From assembly GCF_018255755.1 (NCBI RefSeq), contig NZ_CP073766.1:1860001-1924000 (forward strand): DNA of 64,000 nucleotides, written 5' to 3'. The notes below the pieces were generated by a model. It was not told the DNA's origin. It did not search any database and saw nothing but the letters and a program-made list of their open reading frames with translations. Below, in pieces: positions 1-8,785 of the stretch. How positions within the stretch are numbered: position 1 is the first letter of the stretch; each line of letters starts with the position of its first letter. Source of the DNA: Chitinophaga sp. HK235 (GTDB taxonomy: Bacteria; Bacteroidota; Bacteroidia; Chitinophagales; Chitinophagaceae). A program made the position numbers and the translations under genes.

Positions 1-229
1 ATCCTGTAGCCGGTAGCGCCACCAATTCTCCAATACGATGTTCATGCAGCATCCAGTGGCTCTTTGCCGACAAGCTCAATTCAAATTCGCACTGATCTTT
101 CCCCCGTCGAACATAGGTCTGGAAAAATACCTGCGTTTCCAGTGCTGTATCTCCCGGTAATAGTTCCATTGATTTTTTTTTATTTAAAACATCCATTATC
201 TGATTCAAAACATATATTTTAGCTGTCAT
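1..229 (-). CDS. Polyketide synthase protein, N-terminal part (dehydratase domain first); runs off the left edge
   Basis: The minus strand is open from an ATG at 229 to the window edge (76 codons seen); ATGs at 196 and 169 are alternative starts. An AAGGG lies 3 nt before the first ATG. Residues about 50-76 (HWMLHEHRIGELVALPATG) resemble the N-terminal hotdog of PKS dehydratase domains, where the motif is HxxxGxxxxP. Here His64 and the Pro are kept and the Gly is Glu. If correct, this protein opens with a DH domain instead of a KS, so it would complete a module whose KS, KR and ACP lie on another protein (compare the PKS at 10465-15906, which has no DH). It is separated from the rest of the minus-strand cluster by an opposite-strand ORF. 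Assignment rests on a short stretch of one domain, so it is tentative. Confidence 0.55.
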   Translation of the reverse strand, partial: MTAKIYVLNQIMDVLNKKKSMELLPGDTALETQVFFQTYVRRGKDQCEFELSLSAKSHWMLHEHRIGELVALPATG

Positions 230-250
230 TAACCCTTAAAAAACTATACG

Positions 251-817
251 ATGAGTTTTCTATTTTTCAGAAGCCCTATATTCCTTCCCAAACCTTCCAC
301 ACCAGCACACAGAAAAATTTTTGAAACTTTTTTTAAAATATATCACCAGAATCCTGAGCTGTTTCCCTGGATCACTCCTTCGTCATTATCTAAAAAAGGT
401 TTGCTTTTTAAGGGCTTTCGCAGTGAATCATTCAGAAAATATGCAGGGCTGGAGATCGGACTTTTAACCAGTAACTATTTTGGTTATGTACGTCTTCCCG
501 GTGCGCTGCCTGGCGGTGAGGGTATGGTGGAAACAGGTACTCATCATATTTCATTTACGTATCTACAGGGTTTTAAAAAGCATTTTTTATCCATTACAAA
601 ATCTGCGGATGCTACACTTCATCTTATTCAAGGCGATTCAAAAAAAGTAGCCAACAGGAAGTATCACTTTATCAAATTCAACTTTTACGATTATTCATTA
701 TTTACAGAAGAAATGTTTTATTGCCTTCATCATTATCTGACACAGAAAAAAGAAATTAAGAGATCCTTTCAATATCCGGTTGATCTTGAAGAAGTCGTTC
801 ACCTTGCAGAGGAATGA
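251..817 (+). CDS. Hypothetical protein, 188 aa, opposite strand inside the NRPS/PKS cluster
   Basis: This ORF has a normal-looking amino-acid composition (many Phe, Tyr, Lys, His) and no competing ORF over most of its length. It has no signal peptide, no clear membrane segment and no motif I recognise. Its ATG lies only 21 bp from the divergent PKS start at 229, and its 3' end overlaps the 3' end of the HTTM gene by 62 bp in antisense. It is the only plus-strand candidate gene inside the cluster. It could be a real small cytoplasmic protein, or a chance ORF in the promoter region of the left-edge PKS gene. No function is proposed. Confidence 0.5.
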   Translation: MSFLFFRSPIFLPKPSTPAHRKIFETFFKIYHQNPELFPWITPSSLSKKGLLFKGFRSESFRKYAGLEIGLLTSNYFGYVRLPGALPGGEGMVETGTHHISFTYLQGFKKHFLSITKSADATLHLIQGDSKKVANRKYHFIKFNFYDYSLFTEEMFYCLHHYLTQKKEIKRSFQYPVDLEEVVHLAEE

Positions 818-1703
818 CCAATGGGTCTTCACCTCTATTGGCATTGTCTTTCCAGTTATTCCTGAATAAAAAGAGTGCGGGATAAATCCACCATAACATA
901 AAGAATGACAATATCATCAGGCAGTATATTCCAATATGCAGAGACATGCCCAGGAATGCCAGTACCTTATGTGTACGACGAAACAGGAATGCAAAAAAGA
1001 ATCCCACTTCCACAATTCCGGTGTATATGCCAATGAAATGATATACCCCCCTGTACTGTGTCATAAATTGCCCCAGACGTGTACCGAACATCATGGTAGC
1101 ATAATAGCTGGTCTGGCCGGAAATAAACCATCCGACTCCTGAATTGAGTAGTTTGGAAATTCCTGTCTGCAAATAGAGTACTGCAATAAAAATCTGCATG
1201 AATGCAATAGCAAAGGAAGCACGTTCCTGCTGTGCTTTATTGGGCGTATAAGTTTTCCTGGCAATTAACCTGTCCAGCGAGTAATACCTGGATGTATCCA
1301 CGCAACATAAGGCAAAGGAGAAAAAATGCAGATGTGTAATATAGGCGAGCCAATAACTGTCATTAGCCGCAACATATCCATTCAGCAGGAAAAATGATAC
1401 AGCAAGTACCACCATACTCACACGTGTTAACAGACCGGTTAATGTAAGAAAGGCACTCAATATTGCAATGCCTTTCAGGGCACCAAATGCACCGGTTCCC
1501 AGGGGTGGAAGAAATGGAAAGATAGCATCCTGTCTGTGCAGGAAGCTACTGGTAAGTCCATAAAAACTGGTATCGTAATCCCCCCAGATAAGCAGAACCA
1601 GGCAAATGGTACTAATCGTAATACGGAGTGCAGCAAGGCGTTCCCATACCGCAGGCTGATGGAATAGAAAATACATCAGTTTTCCAAAAAGCTTTTTCAT
1701 CAT
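756..1703 (-). CDS. HTTM-domain membrane protein (vitamin K-dependent gamma-carboxylase-like)
   Basis: A 315-residue polytopic membrane protein with about eight hydrophobic segments. The ALRI segment near residue 25, the THLHFFSFALCCVDTSRYYSLD loop around residue 130 and the stretch LQTGISKLLNSGVGWFISGQ (residues about 177-196) match the HTTM fold shared with vitamin K-dependent gamma-glutamyl carboxylase. Members of this family in bacteria are mostly uncharacterised integral membrane proteins. The start lies 11 bp after the stop of the small WPF-motif protein, so the two are translationally linked and follow the NRPS directly. A role in product tailoring at the membrane or in self-protection is inference from position only. 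The gene ends antisense to the plus-strand ORF 251-817. Confidence 0.75.
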   Translation of the reverse strand: MMKKLFGKLMYFLFHQPAVWERLAALRITISTICLVLLIWGDYDTSFYGLTSSFLHRQDAIFPFLPPLGTGAFGALKGIAILSAFLTLTGLLTRVSMVVLAVSFFLLNGYVAANDSYWLAYITHLHFFSFALCCVDTSRYYSLDRLIARKTYTPNKAQQERASFAIAFMQIFIAVLYLQTGISKLLNSGVGWFISGQTSYYATMMFGTRLGQFMTQYRGVYHFIGIYTGIVEVGFFFAFLFRRTHKVLAFLGMSLHIGIYCLMILSFFMLWWIYPALFLFRNNWKDNANRGEDPLVIPLQGERLLQDQPDIERIS

Positions 1704-1714
1704 ATAGTTACGAT

Positions 1715-2206
1715 TTAGGAATGTAAATGATAGGAATAAATCAGTTTTCCGCTAACCGGTTCAAGTTTCTTACCGTACTTAAACTGGTCCAGATTATAGT
1801 GGTAAAGGAATACATCCATTCCTATAAAATGACTTCCTGGTGTTGGCTTTGCTGCAGGAAGAATTTCATCAAACTTTCCCCACGGAGATTTGTTCAGGTG
1901 ATTCAGGAGTATCTCACATAACTTTCGTTTTGAGTCTTCATTATCACCATCAAAAACGTCTCCCATAATCACAGGGGTTCTGTAATACTCAATAGGGATG
2001 GCATTTCCCGGCAATACCAGCTGCCGGTTTCCTTTACTATCATACAGCCAGATCATGAATTCTTCTGTTTCCGGCGGCATTATTCTATTGAACATATTAT
2101 AGGAACAGAAAGGCCAGTTATTGGTATTATAGAAGGTATGTGATACCTGAACACCAAAAAAGGCGAACAGAAAAACCAGCAGTAATATTTTAATCCTGTA
2201 ATGCAT
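1715..2206 (-). CDS. Small signal-anchored partner protein of the HTTM protein
   Basis: A 163-residue protein with an N-terminal hydrophobic segment (residues about 6-24) that could be a signal anchor or uncleaved signal peptide, followed by the motif NNWPFCSYNMFNR at about residues 29-41. A WPF-x-x-Y-x-MF motif of this kind is typical of small proteins encoded beside HTTM-family membrane proteins, as far as I recall. The rest of the protein is soluble and would face the periplasm. It sits 12 bp after the large NRPS stop and 11 bp before the HTTM gene, so it belongs to the same transcript. Its biochemical role is unknown. Confidence 0.6.
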   Translation of the reverse strand: MHYRIKILLLVFLFAFFGVQVSHTFYNTNNWPFCSYNMFNRIMPPETEEFMIWLYDSKGNRQLVLPGNAIPIEYYRTPVIMGDVFDGDNEDSKRKLCEILLNHLNKSPWGKFDEILPAAKPTPGSHFIGMDVFLYHYNLDQFKYGKKLEPVSGKLIYSYHLHS

Positions 2207-2218
2207 AATTAGGCGTAA

Positions 2219-5200
2219 TTATTTAGATGAATTTTTTTTCCTGCTGATACATTGGTCAAGCTCCATCACCGACGGATTCAGAAAAATGTCTTCCAGCGTC
2301 AGTTCTGTACCAAACTCTTTCAGCAGCAATCCCATCAATCGGATGGCCCTGATAGAATGTCCACCCGCCTCAAAGAAGTTGGCATTTGGGCTCAGCTTGT
2401 CTGTTTCCAATACCTGCAGGAAAATCCGAAGGACCTTTTCCTGCCCTGATGTGAGGTCCGTTTCCATTTCCTCGTTGCCGGAAGGCAGGACTGACAATAG
2501 TTCAGTTTTATTATTCTTACCTGATTCCAGCATGGGTATTTTATCCACCATTACGATTCTTGCGGGAATCATGTAGGAAGGCAGCAGCTGTTGCAGTCTT
2601 CTTCGTACATTCAATGGGGTTAGATTAGGCAGGTCAGGGGCAGTAAGACTGCTTGAATGGTCGATCCATACACAGGGGTCATAATAGGTAGCCCTGTCGC
2701 AGGTCAGATCAACCTGTACAGCCTGGAGGGTATCTTTGAGGAAGTAGCTGCCATCGTTTTCAAATACGACTCCGGTCCATCCTTCCCATTGTACCAGTGA
2801 GCCATCCACATGCTGGGACTTTTCAGAGGTAGCAATAATTGTCCCGCCAATGGATTCGTGTAGCCGGATCCACTTATCTTCGCTCCTTCCCTGTATATCC
2901 CGCAGGGACGCATAGGTCTCAATCGGCACCTCCTGTTTGTTCAGCTTATCAATTGGGCGTAAAGCCACGAGCAGGTGTTTGAAGCCTTCCCTGGAGGCCA
3001 GCTTTTTGAATCCGTCGATAATGTGCCGGCTCACGCCTCCGGCCCAGGAGAATGATTTGGAAGAAACGCCTGCAAGGATTACCAGTGTATCCGGTTTTTC
3101 TCCCGTACCATCATACATGACACCTTTTTCAAGGGCATCATCCCAACCACAGGGCAGGTCGGCAATCAACCCATTCCAGCGAATGGGTACTGCATTTCCG
3201 ACACCGGCAATGGTGCCTTGTTCATCCGTAATTACCAGTTGAAGCTCAGGAAATAGCTGATAAAGTTTATGCCAGCAATTTTTAATAACAGTTGCTCCTT
3301 TAAAATATTCCGGCCAGGCACCAGTATGAAGTGCATCCGCATATTTCTTTAATTCCGGTCGCTGAGCCAGGGTATACATATACAATGCATTGTCTTTTCT
3401 TGCTGAAAGGACTGTGCAGGCGTCATCGAGCTGTATTGCGGTGGTCAGCATTTCGCCGGCATTCCCCGAGGCGGTTACTATTGCAGCGGCATTATGTACG
3501 CCAGGTATTTTCAGCAATGCCGTTTCTACTTCATCCAGTTCTATTCTGTTACCATTCAGTTTTACCTGGTTATCCATTCTGCCCAGTATTACCAGGTTTC
3601 CATCTGATAATAGAACTCCTTTGTCACCGGTGCGATACAACCGGTCTCCCAATCCATCCCCAAATGGATTTGAGATGAAGGCACTATCAGTCTGTATCGT
3701 ATTTCCATAGTAACCTTTGGCCAGACCCAACGAGGAGATCATTACCTCGCCGGCAATGTTTGGAGCACAAATGTTCATATGGCGGTCGACGATATAAATG
3801 GCTGTATTTGCAACCGGCCTTCCTACAGGCATAATATCAGATGAGGTCCTTTGGGAGCAGTTGTAACTGGCAGCATCGATGGTTATTTCAGTTGGGCCGT
3901 AATGATTAAACAGTCCGCACCTGAATACGTTAAAAAATCTGTCGCGCAGAGCCGTGGTCAGTATAGCGCCGCCACAAACCACATACCTGAGTGAGGCCGG
4001 GTATTCAAAAATGCCGGTAGCTGCAGCTGTAACAAATTCATCCAGGAGCAGTGGAACAAACTGTATAAAGGTAACGCGATTCCTGTTAATGCATTCTCCC
4101 AGCAGCTGGATATTCCGGCTTCCGGTATCCAATACAATGATACGGGCACCGGAAAGCAATGGCAGGAATATTTCCAGCATTACTGCATCAAAAACAAGAG
4201 ATGTATGGAATAATACACTATCCTCATTTGTTAGCTTATACTGCTGCTGGGTAGATAGCATAATATTAAGAAGTCCTTGATGCCTTACCTCAATGGCTTT
4301 GGGAATGCCAGTACTACCTGAAGTGAATATGATATAAACAACATCATTATCATTCCATGATACAGTATCAAACTCGGGATTCATGCCCGCCAGTTCCGGC
4401 CATTTCTGAGAGGAATTACTGTATTTATCGGATAACAGCGCCAGCACTTCTGCTGAGAGTATGTTTTCATCGTAAAAAACATCTGCCAGTTCTACAGTCT
4501 CCATTATCACATTAATGCGGTTGGCGGGATATTCCTTACTGAGTGGAATCAAAGTAGCCCCTGCTTTCATGATACCCATAACAACACCAATCATTTCAAA
4601 AGACGGCTGTAATAAAACACCTACCTTGTCACCTTTTCCTATTCTTTTGCGCTGCAGGTAGCTGGCCACTTTTCCTGAGAAATGCTGTATATCTTCAAAC
4701 GAATATTCGGTTGTTCCCTGTACTAATGCGCACCGCGTTCTGTGGCGTGCCATGTTATCAGTAATCAGATCTGTCAGTGACACGTCCGGCAATGTAAGGT
4801 TCTCTCCCATGGCCACTACTGGCGTTTCCTCCAGCAGAAAAGATTTCAGGTATCCGGATGGTGTCTTCAATACCTGTTTCAGCAGTGTCAAATACCATCT
4901 CAGAAAATTATTGGCTGTTTCTTCCAGGAAAAGATCCGTGTTGTAACGGATGGACAATTTCATGTAATCAGCGGTATGGTCCAGCTGCATAGTGAAGTCA
5001 AACACGGAGGTATCTTCTTCAAACAGTTGCACATTTTCCGGCTCGTACATCTTTACCTCCACCCCGTCAAACTGATAAGCCAGTTTTTCAAAAGAGGTCT
5101 CATCATGCTGAACGCCGAAAAAGACAGATATGAATCTTGATTTGGAGAAATCACCGGTATGTTTCAACAGTTCCAGTACCTTGTTGAAAGGATACGAATG

Positions 5201-8200
5201 ATGATCATATGCTTCCAGTGACACTTCCCTTACCTGATCGAGCAACTGCTGAAAGGTAGCACTGTCATCTACCCGGCTTCGGATCGGTATCGCAGAGGCA
5301 AATAGTCCGACTATGGATTCAAGTGATGCATGCTCCCTGTTAAATATCGGTGTACCGACCACGATGTCATTCTGACCCGTTATTCTGAACAGCATCAGCT
5401 TCAGTACAGAAAGCAATAAAATCTGGAGGGTAGTATTATTAGCTTCATGAAACCGGGTTAATTCTTTTCTTGTATCATCATCAATGAGCTGGTATATTGT
5501 CCGGCCATTGAATGTCTGTTTGACGGAGCGTGGGAAATCCAGCGGAAGTTCAAGTGGAAGTGGGAGTACTTCAAACTTCTGCAACCAGTATACCTTATGA
5601 TGATCCAGGCTTCCATCGCTCAATCGCGCATGCATCCACTCTGACCAGTCAAAATAATTTACAGCCAGTGGTTGCAGTTCCGGTTGAGATCCATTTTGCA
5701 ATTGATTATATAACTGTTGAAGCTCTCTGAAAAATATGAATGTAGAAAGCTGATCCCAGATGATATGATTGATCTCAAAGACAAATATATGCTGCTCCTT
5801 TTCTATCCGGATCAGCTTAAACGTAGCAACCGGGGCTTTGGACAGGTCAAGTGGTTTTTTGTATACTTCACCAAGGATTTTCTCCAGCGAAGATTTCCAG
5901 TTGCCGGAGCCGGAGATATCAATCAGGAAGTCATCCATGGAGATATTCAGTTCATCCAGGATTGAAACATGCGGCTTTCCGATTATTTCGAGAAATGCGG
6001 CACGGAAAATTTCATGTCTGTTAATCAGTATATTCAGCGCCTGTAATAAATGGGACGTATTAACAGCTCCTTTCATCTCAAGTACCATTCCCACATTGTA
6101 AAATGTGCTTTTCGGATTTAACCGCAGCATATACCATTCGGGATACTGTACCGGAGAAATTTCATAATACTCCTTAAGGGCCTTTACCGGAATATCTCCG
6201 GTTTCGTCAGTACGCAGGAGCGAGCCTTCTTTCTGCCGGATAACACCAGCCAGGTTCCTGATAGTCGGGTTTTCGAATATATCCAGTAATACCAGGTCTG
6301 CCTTGAAGTGTTTTTTTATTCTACTCATTACCTGGATCGCTGCAACCGAATGTCCTCCGAGTCGGAAGAAGTTGTCCGTAACCCCCAGCCTCTCAAGCGA
6401 TAGTGCTTCTTTCCAGATATTCAGTAGTACCTCTTCTTCCCGTGTTTGCGGAAGTTCGGCGCCTTCTGACTGGAATTCCAGTTCCGCCAGCGCCTTTCTA
6501 TCAATCTTTCCATTTGTTGTCAATGGAAATTTGGATAGCACATGTATGTTGGTTGGCAGCATGTACTCCGGCAGATACAAAGAGAGTTCCGTCTGAATCT
6601 GATCTACATCCGTATCTGCAGTATCAGAGACTGTAATATACCCACAGAGGTATTTATGTCCCTGTATGGTTGTGTGATCAATAACTACGGCTTCTTTAAC
6701 AACTGATATTTTCAGCAGTGCATTTTCTATTTCACCCGGTTCGATCCGGTATCCTCTTATCTTCAGCTGAAAATCCTTTCTACCCCAAAAGTCCAGTTGT
6801 CCGTCATTACGATATGAGCCCAGATCTCCCGTCCGATACATTCTCCGCGTTGTTTTGGAAAAAGGGTCCTGCAGAAATACTTCGGCTGTTTTTTCAGGGT
6901 TATTGATGTATCCTCTGCACACACCTATTCCAGCCACAAGAATTTCTCCTTTCACACCAACGGGGCAAATATTCATATACTCATCTACCACATATATAGA
7001 CATATTCTGAACAGGCCGGCCAATGGGGATAACCTGATCTTCCGGAGGAGCTATCAGGAGACAATGTGTAATATCATCTGATGCTTCCGTAGGCCCGTAT
7101 GCGTTAACAACAGGCACTCCGGGATTGCTGGCAAACCATCGGCTGGCAAGCTTATGAGGAAATGCCTCTCCTGTTGCCAGCAAGTAGGTCAGATGAGGAA
7201 ATTCAACCATTCGTTGTTCCTGGGTATCACATATCAGCGAAAGATAGGATGGAACAACTTCAAGAATGGAGATCCGATCTTCGACTACCTGGTTAACAAA
7301 TTCATTGATATCCAGATTGGTTTCTGTTGGATAAATCACCGTACATCCGCCAGTCACAATCGAAACAAAGAACTGCCAGACAGAAATATCGAAAGTATGA
7401 GAAGCATTCTGCGCTACAATACTTTCTGATGTCAATGCCAGATCATTTATCTTGGCGAACATGTGGTTCATCATTCCGGCATGCTCCACCATTACTCCTT
7501 TGGGCTTCCCGGTAGAGCCGGAGGTATAAATGATATAGGCAAGGTCCTCTGTTGCAGCACCGATCTGCGGGTTTTCTGCAAACATGTTTTCCAGCGTGTC
7601 CGCCACTTTATCCATACAAATGACCGTTCCCCCGGACAGGTCAAATGGTTCGATCATAAAGTCCGACCGGGTAATAAGCACCCGGCTTCCAGCGTCAGAA
7701 AGTATATCAACGATACGTGTATGCGGATACGTAGTATCCAGCGGGATGTATGAAACACCACATTTCCACAAAGCAAGAATCACCTGCATCATTTCAATGG
7801 AACGCGGCAACATCAGTCCTACAGGAGCTGATCTATCTTCCAGCAATGGCTTAAGAAAAGCTGCGATTTTGTTTACCTCTTCGTTCAGTTCGGTATAGCT
7901 CAGCATAACCCCATTACATGATACGGCCCTATTTTGTGGGATGCTGGCAGCATGATGTTCGAGATAATGGGGAATAAGTCTGTCTGCCGGAAATATTGTC
8001 TTTCGTCCCTCAAACTGATGAATCAGTTGCTGCTGATCTTCGGCTGGCAGCAGCCGGATGGTTTTAAATGGCTGATTCACATCCGCCAGCAGTTGTGCCG
8101 AAACGTTTTCCCAGCAACGAAGTAGCTGCCTGCACATATATTCAGGATAGGCCTCCGGACAAAATACCAGTCTGAATTTCAGTTTATCGGCCTGTTTAGA

Positions 8201-8779
8201 GAGAATTATCTGTATTTCATTACCCGGCTCATCGGAAAGAGCAATATCATGGATATTATCCATGGAGATGGTAATGTTTGTTGCCGGACTTAAATGAGGC
8301 GAAGCAAGACTATCCAGTATATTTTTCAGTGGGTAATCCTGGTTATCATATGCTTCGATGACGGTTTTACCGCATACCATCAGCAATTCCCGGAATGTGG
8401 CTGGTACGGAAAGATCATCAAAAAGGAGCAGGTTCCTGTTAAAAGTTTCCTCACTGGCCTTCAGTCTGTTGACCGGTGATGATACCGTGATATGTGGCTG
8501 CCCGAGAAACCTCGACAGCAGGATTTTCCAACTGGCGACCATCACGATGTAACATGTCAGGTCAGCATTGTTTGAGAGTTTTATTATCTTCTCCTGAAGG
8601 CTTTCGGAGATATCCCATTCCAGTTCTTCTGTGGAGGTTGCTGACAGCAGGTTATTTCCATAAATGGAAATGCGTACGGGTTGTTCAACAGCAGCAAGCT
8701 TTTTTAACCAATATTCTTTCTGGTTCAGAAATTTATTGGAAAATAACAGCATTTCTTTATCAAAGGTATTTGTCATCAT
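2219..8779 (-). CDS. Nonribosomal peptide synthetase, C-lobe-A-PCP-C-A(GNAT insertion)-PCP
   Basis: 2186 residues. Domain order: C-terminal half of a condensation domain (1-240, no HHxxxDG); A1 (270-765; YTSGSTGKPKG at 418-428, AYGPTE at 560-565, NGKIDRK at 756-762); PCP1 (GGHS, Ser811); a C domain (870-1310) whose active-site motif reads NHIIWDQ at 1004-1010, keeping the second His and the Asp but not the first His or the Gly; A2 (1340-2095; FTSGSTGIPK, HYGPTE) and PCP2 (GGHS, Ser2142). A2 is interrupted between motifs A8 (about 1738-1752) and A9 (LPSYMIPAR, 2066-2074) by about 250 residues resembling a GNAT-type acyltransferase. Codes read by eye: A1 DIWELTADDK, recalled as 2,4-diaminobutyrate-type; A2 DALQVGHIDK, weakly glutamine-like. 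No thioesterase follows, so release happens elsewhere. The start is 6 bp after the radical SAM gene. Confidence 0.93.
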   Translation of the reverse strand: MMTNTFDKEMLLFSNKFLNQKEYWLKKLAAVEQPVRISIYGNNLLSATSTEELEWDISESLQEKIIKLSNNADLTCYIVMVASWKILLSRFLGQPHITVSSPVNRLKASEETFNRNLLLFDDLSVPATFRELLMVCGKTVIEAYDNQDYPLKNILDSLASPHLSPATNITISMDNIHDIALSDEPGNEIQIILSKQADKLKFRLVFCPEAYPEYMCRQLLRCWENVSAQLLADVNQPFKTIRLLPAEDQQQLIHQFEGRKTIFPADRLIPHYLEHHAASIPQNRAVSCNGVMLSYTELNEEVNKIAAFLKPLLEDRSAPVGLMLPRSIEMMQVILALWKCGVSYIPLDTTYPHTRIVDILSDAGSRVLITRSDFMIEPFDLSGGTVICMDKVADTLENMFAENPQIGAATEDLAYIIYTSGSTGKPKGVMVEHAGMMNHMFAKINDLALTSESIVAQNASHTFDISVWQFFVSIVTGGCTVIYPTETNLDINEFVNQVVEDRISILEVVPSYLSLICDTQEQRMVEFPHLTYLLATGEAFPHKLASRWFASNPGVPVVNAYGPTEASDDITHCLLIAPPEDQVIPIGRPVQNMSIYVVDEYMNICPVGVKGEILVAGIGVCRGYINNPEKTAEVFLQDPFSKTTRRMYRTGDLGSYRNDGQLDFWGRKDFQLKIRGYRIEPGEIENALLKISVVKEAVVIDHTTIQGHKYLCGYITVSDTADTDVDQIQTELSLYLPEYMLPTNIHVLSKFPLTTNGKIDRKALAELEFQSEGAELPQTREEEVLLNIWKEALSLERLGVTDNFFRLGGHSVAAIQVMSRIKKHFKADLVLLDIFENPTIRNLAGVIRQKEGSLLRTDETGDIPVKALKEYYEISPVQYPEWYMLRLNPKSTFYNVGMVLEMKGAVNTSHLLQALNILINRHEIFRAAFLEIIGKPHVSILDELNISMDDFLIDISGSGNWKSSLEKILGEVYKKPLDLSKAPVATFKLIRIEKEQHIFVFEINHIIWDQLSTFIFFRELQQLYNQLQNGSQPELQPLAVNYFDWSEWMHARLSDGSLDHHKVYWLQKFEVLPLPLELPLDFPRSVKQTFNGRTIYQLIDDDTRKELTRFHEANNTTLQILLLSVLKLMLFRITGQNDIVVGTPIFNREHASLESIVGLFASAIPIRSRVDDSATFQQLLDQVREVSLEAYDHHSYPFNKVLELLKHTGDFSKSRFISVFFGVQHDETSFEKLAYQFDGVEVKMYEPENVQLFEEDTSVFDFTMQLDHTADYMKLSIRYNTDLFLEETANNFLRWYLTLLKQVLKTPSGYLKSFLLEETPVVAMGENLTLPDVSLTDLITDNMARHRTRCALVQGTTEYSFEDIQHFSGKVASYLQRKRIGKGDKVGVLLQPSFEMIGVVMGIMKAGATLIPLSKEYPANRINVIMETVELADVFYDENILSAEVLALLSDKYSNSSQKWPELAGMNPEFDTVSWNDNDVVYIIFTSGSTGIPKAIEVRHQGLLNIMLSTQQQYKLTNEDSVLFHTSLVFDAVMLEIFLPLLSGARIIVLDTGSRNIQLLGECINRNRVTFIQFVPLLLDEFVTAAATGIFEYPASLRYVVCGGAILTTALRDRFFNVFRCGLFNHYGPTEITIDAASYNCSQRTSSDIMPVGRPVANTAIYIVDRHMNICAPNIAGEVMISSLGLAKGYYGNTIQTDSAFISNPFGDGLGDRLYRTGDKGVLLSDGNLVILGRMDNQVKLNGNRIELDEVETALLKIPGVHNAAAIVTASGNAGEMLTTAIQLDDACTVLSARKDNALYMYTLAQRPELKKYADALHTGAWPEYFKGATVIKNCWHKLYQLFPELQLVITDEQGTIAGVGNAVPIRWNGLIADLPCGWDDALEKGVMYDGTGEKPDTLVILAGVSSKSFSWAGGVSRHIIDGFKKLASREGFKHLLVALRPIDKLNKQEVPIETYASLRDIQGRSEDKWIRLHESIGGTIIATSEKSQHVDGSLVQWEGWTGVVFENDGSYFLKDTLQAVQVDLTCDRATYYDPCVWIDHSSSLTAPDLPNLTPLNVRRRLQQLLPSYMIPARIVMVDKIPMLESGKNNKTELLSVLPSGNEEMETDLTSGQEKVLRIFLQVLETDKLSPNANFFEAGGHSIRAIRLMGLLLKEFGTELTLEDIFLNPSVMELDQCISRKKNSSK

Positions 8780-8785
8780 GGGGTA

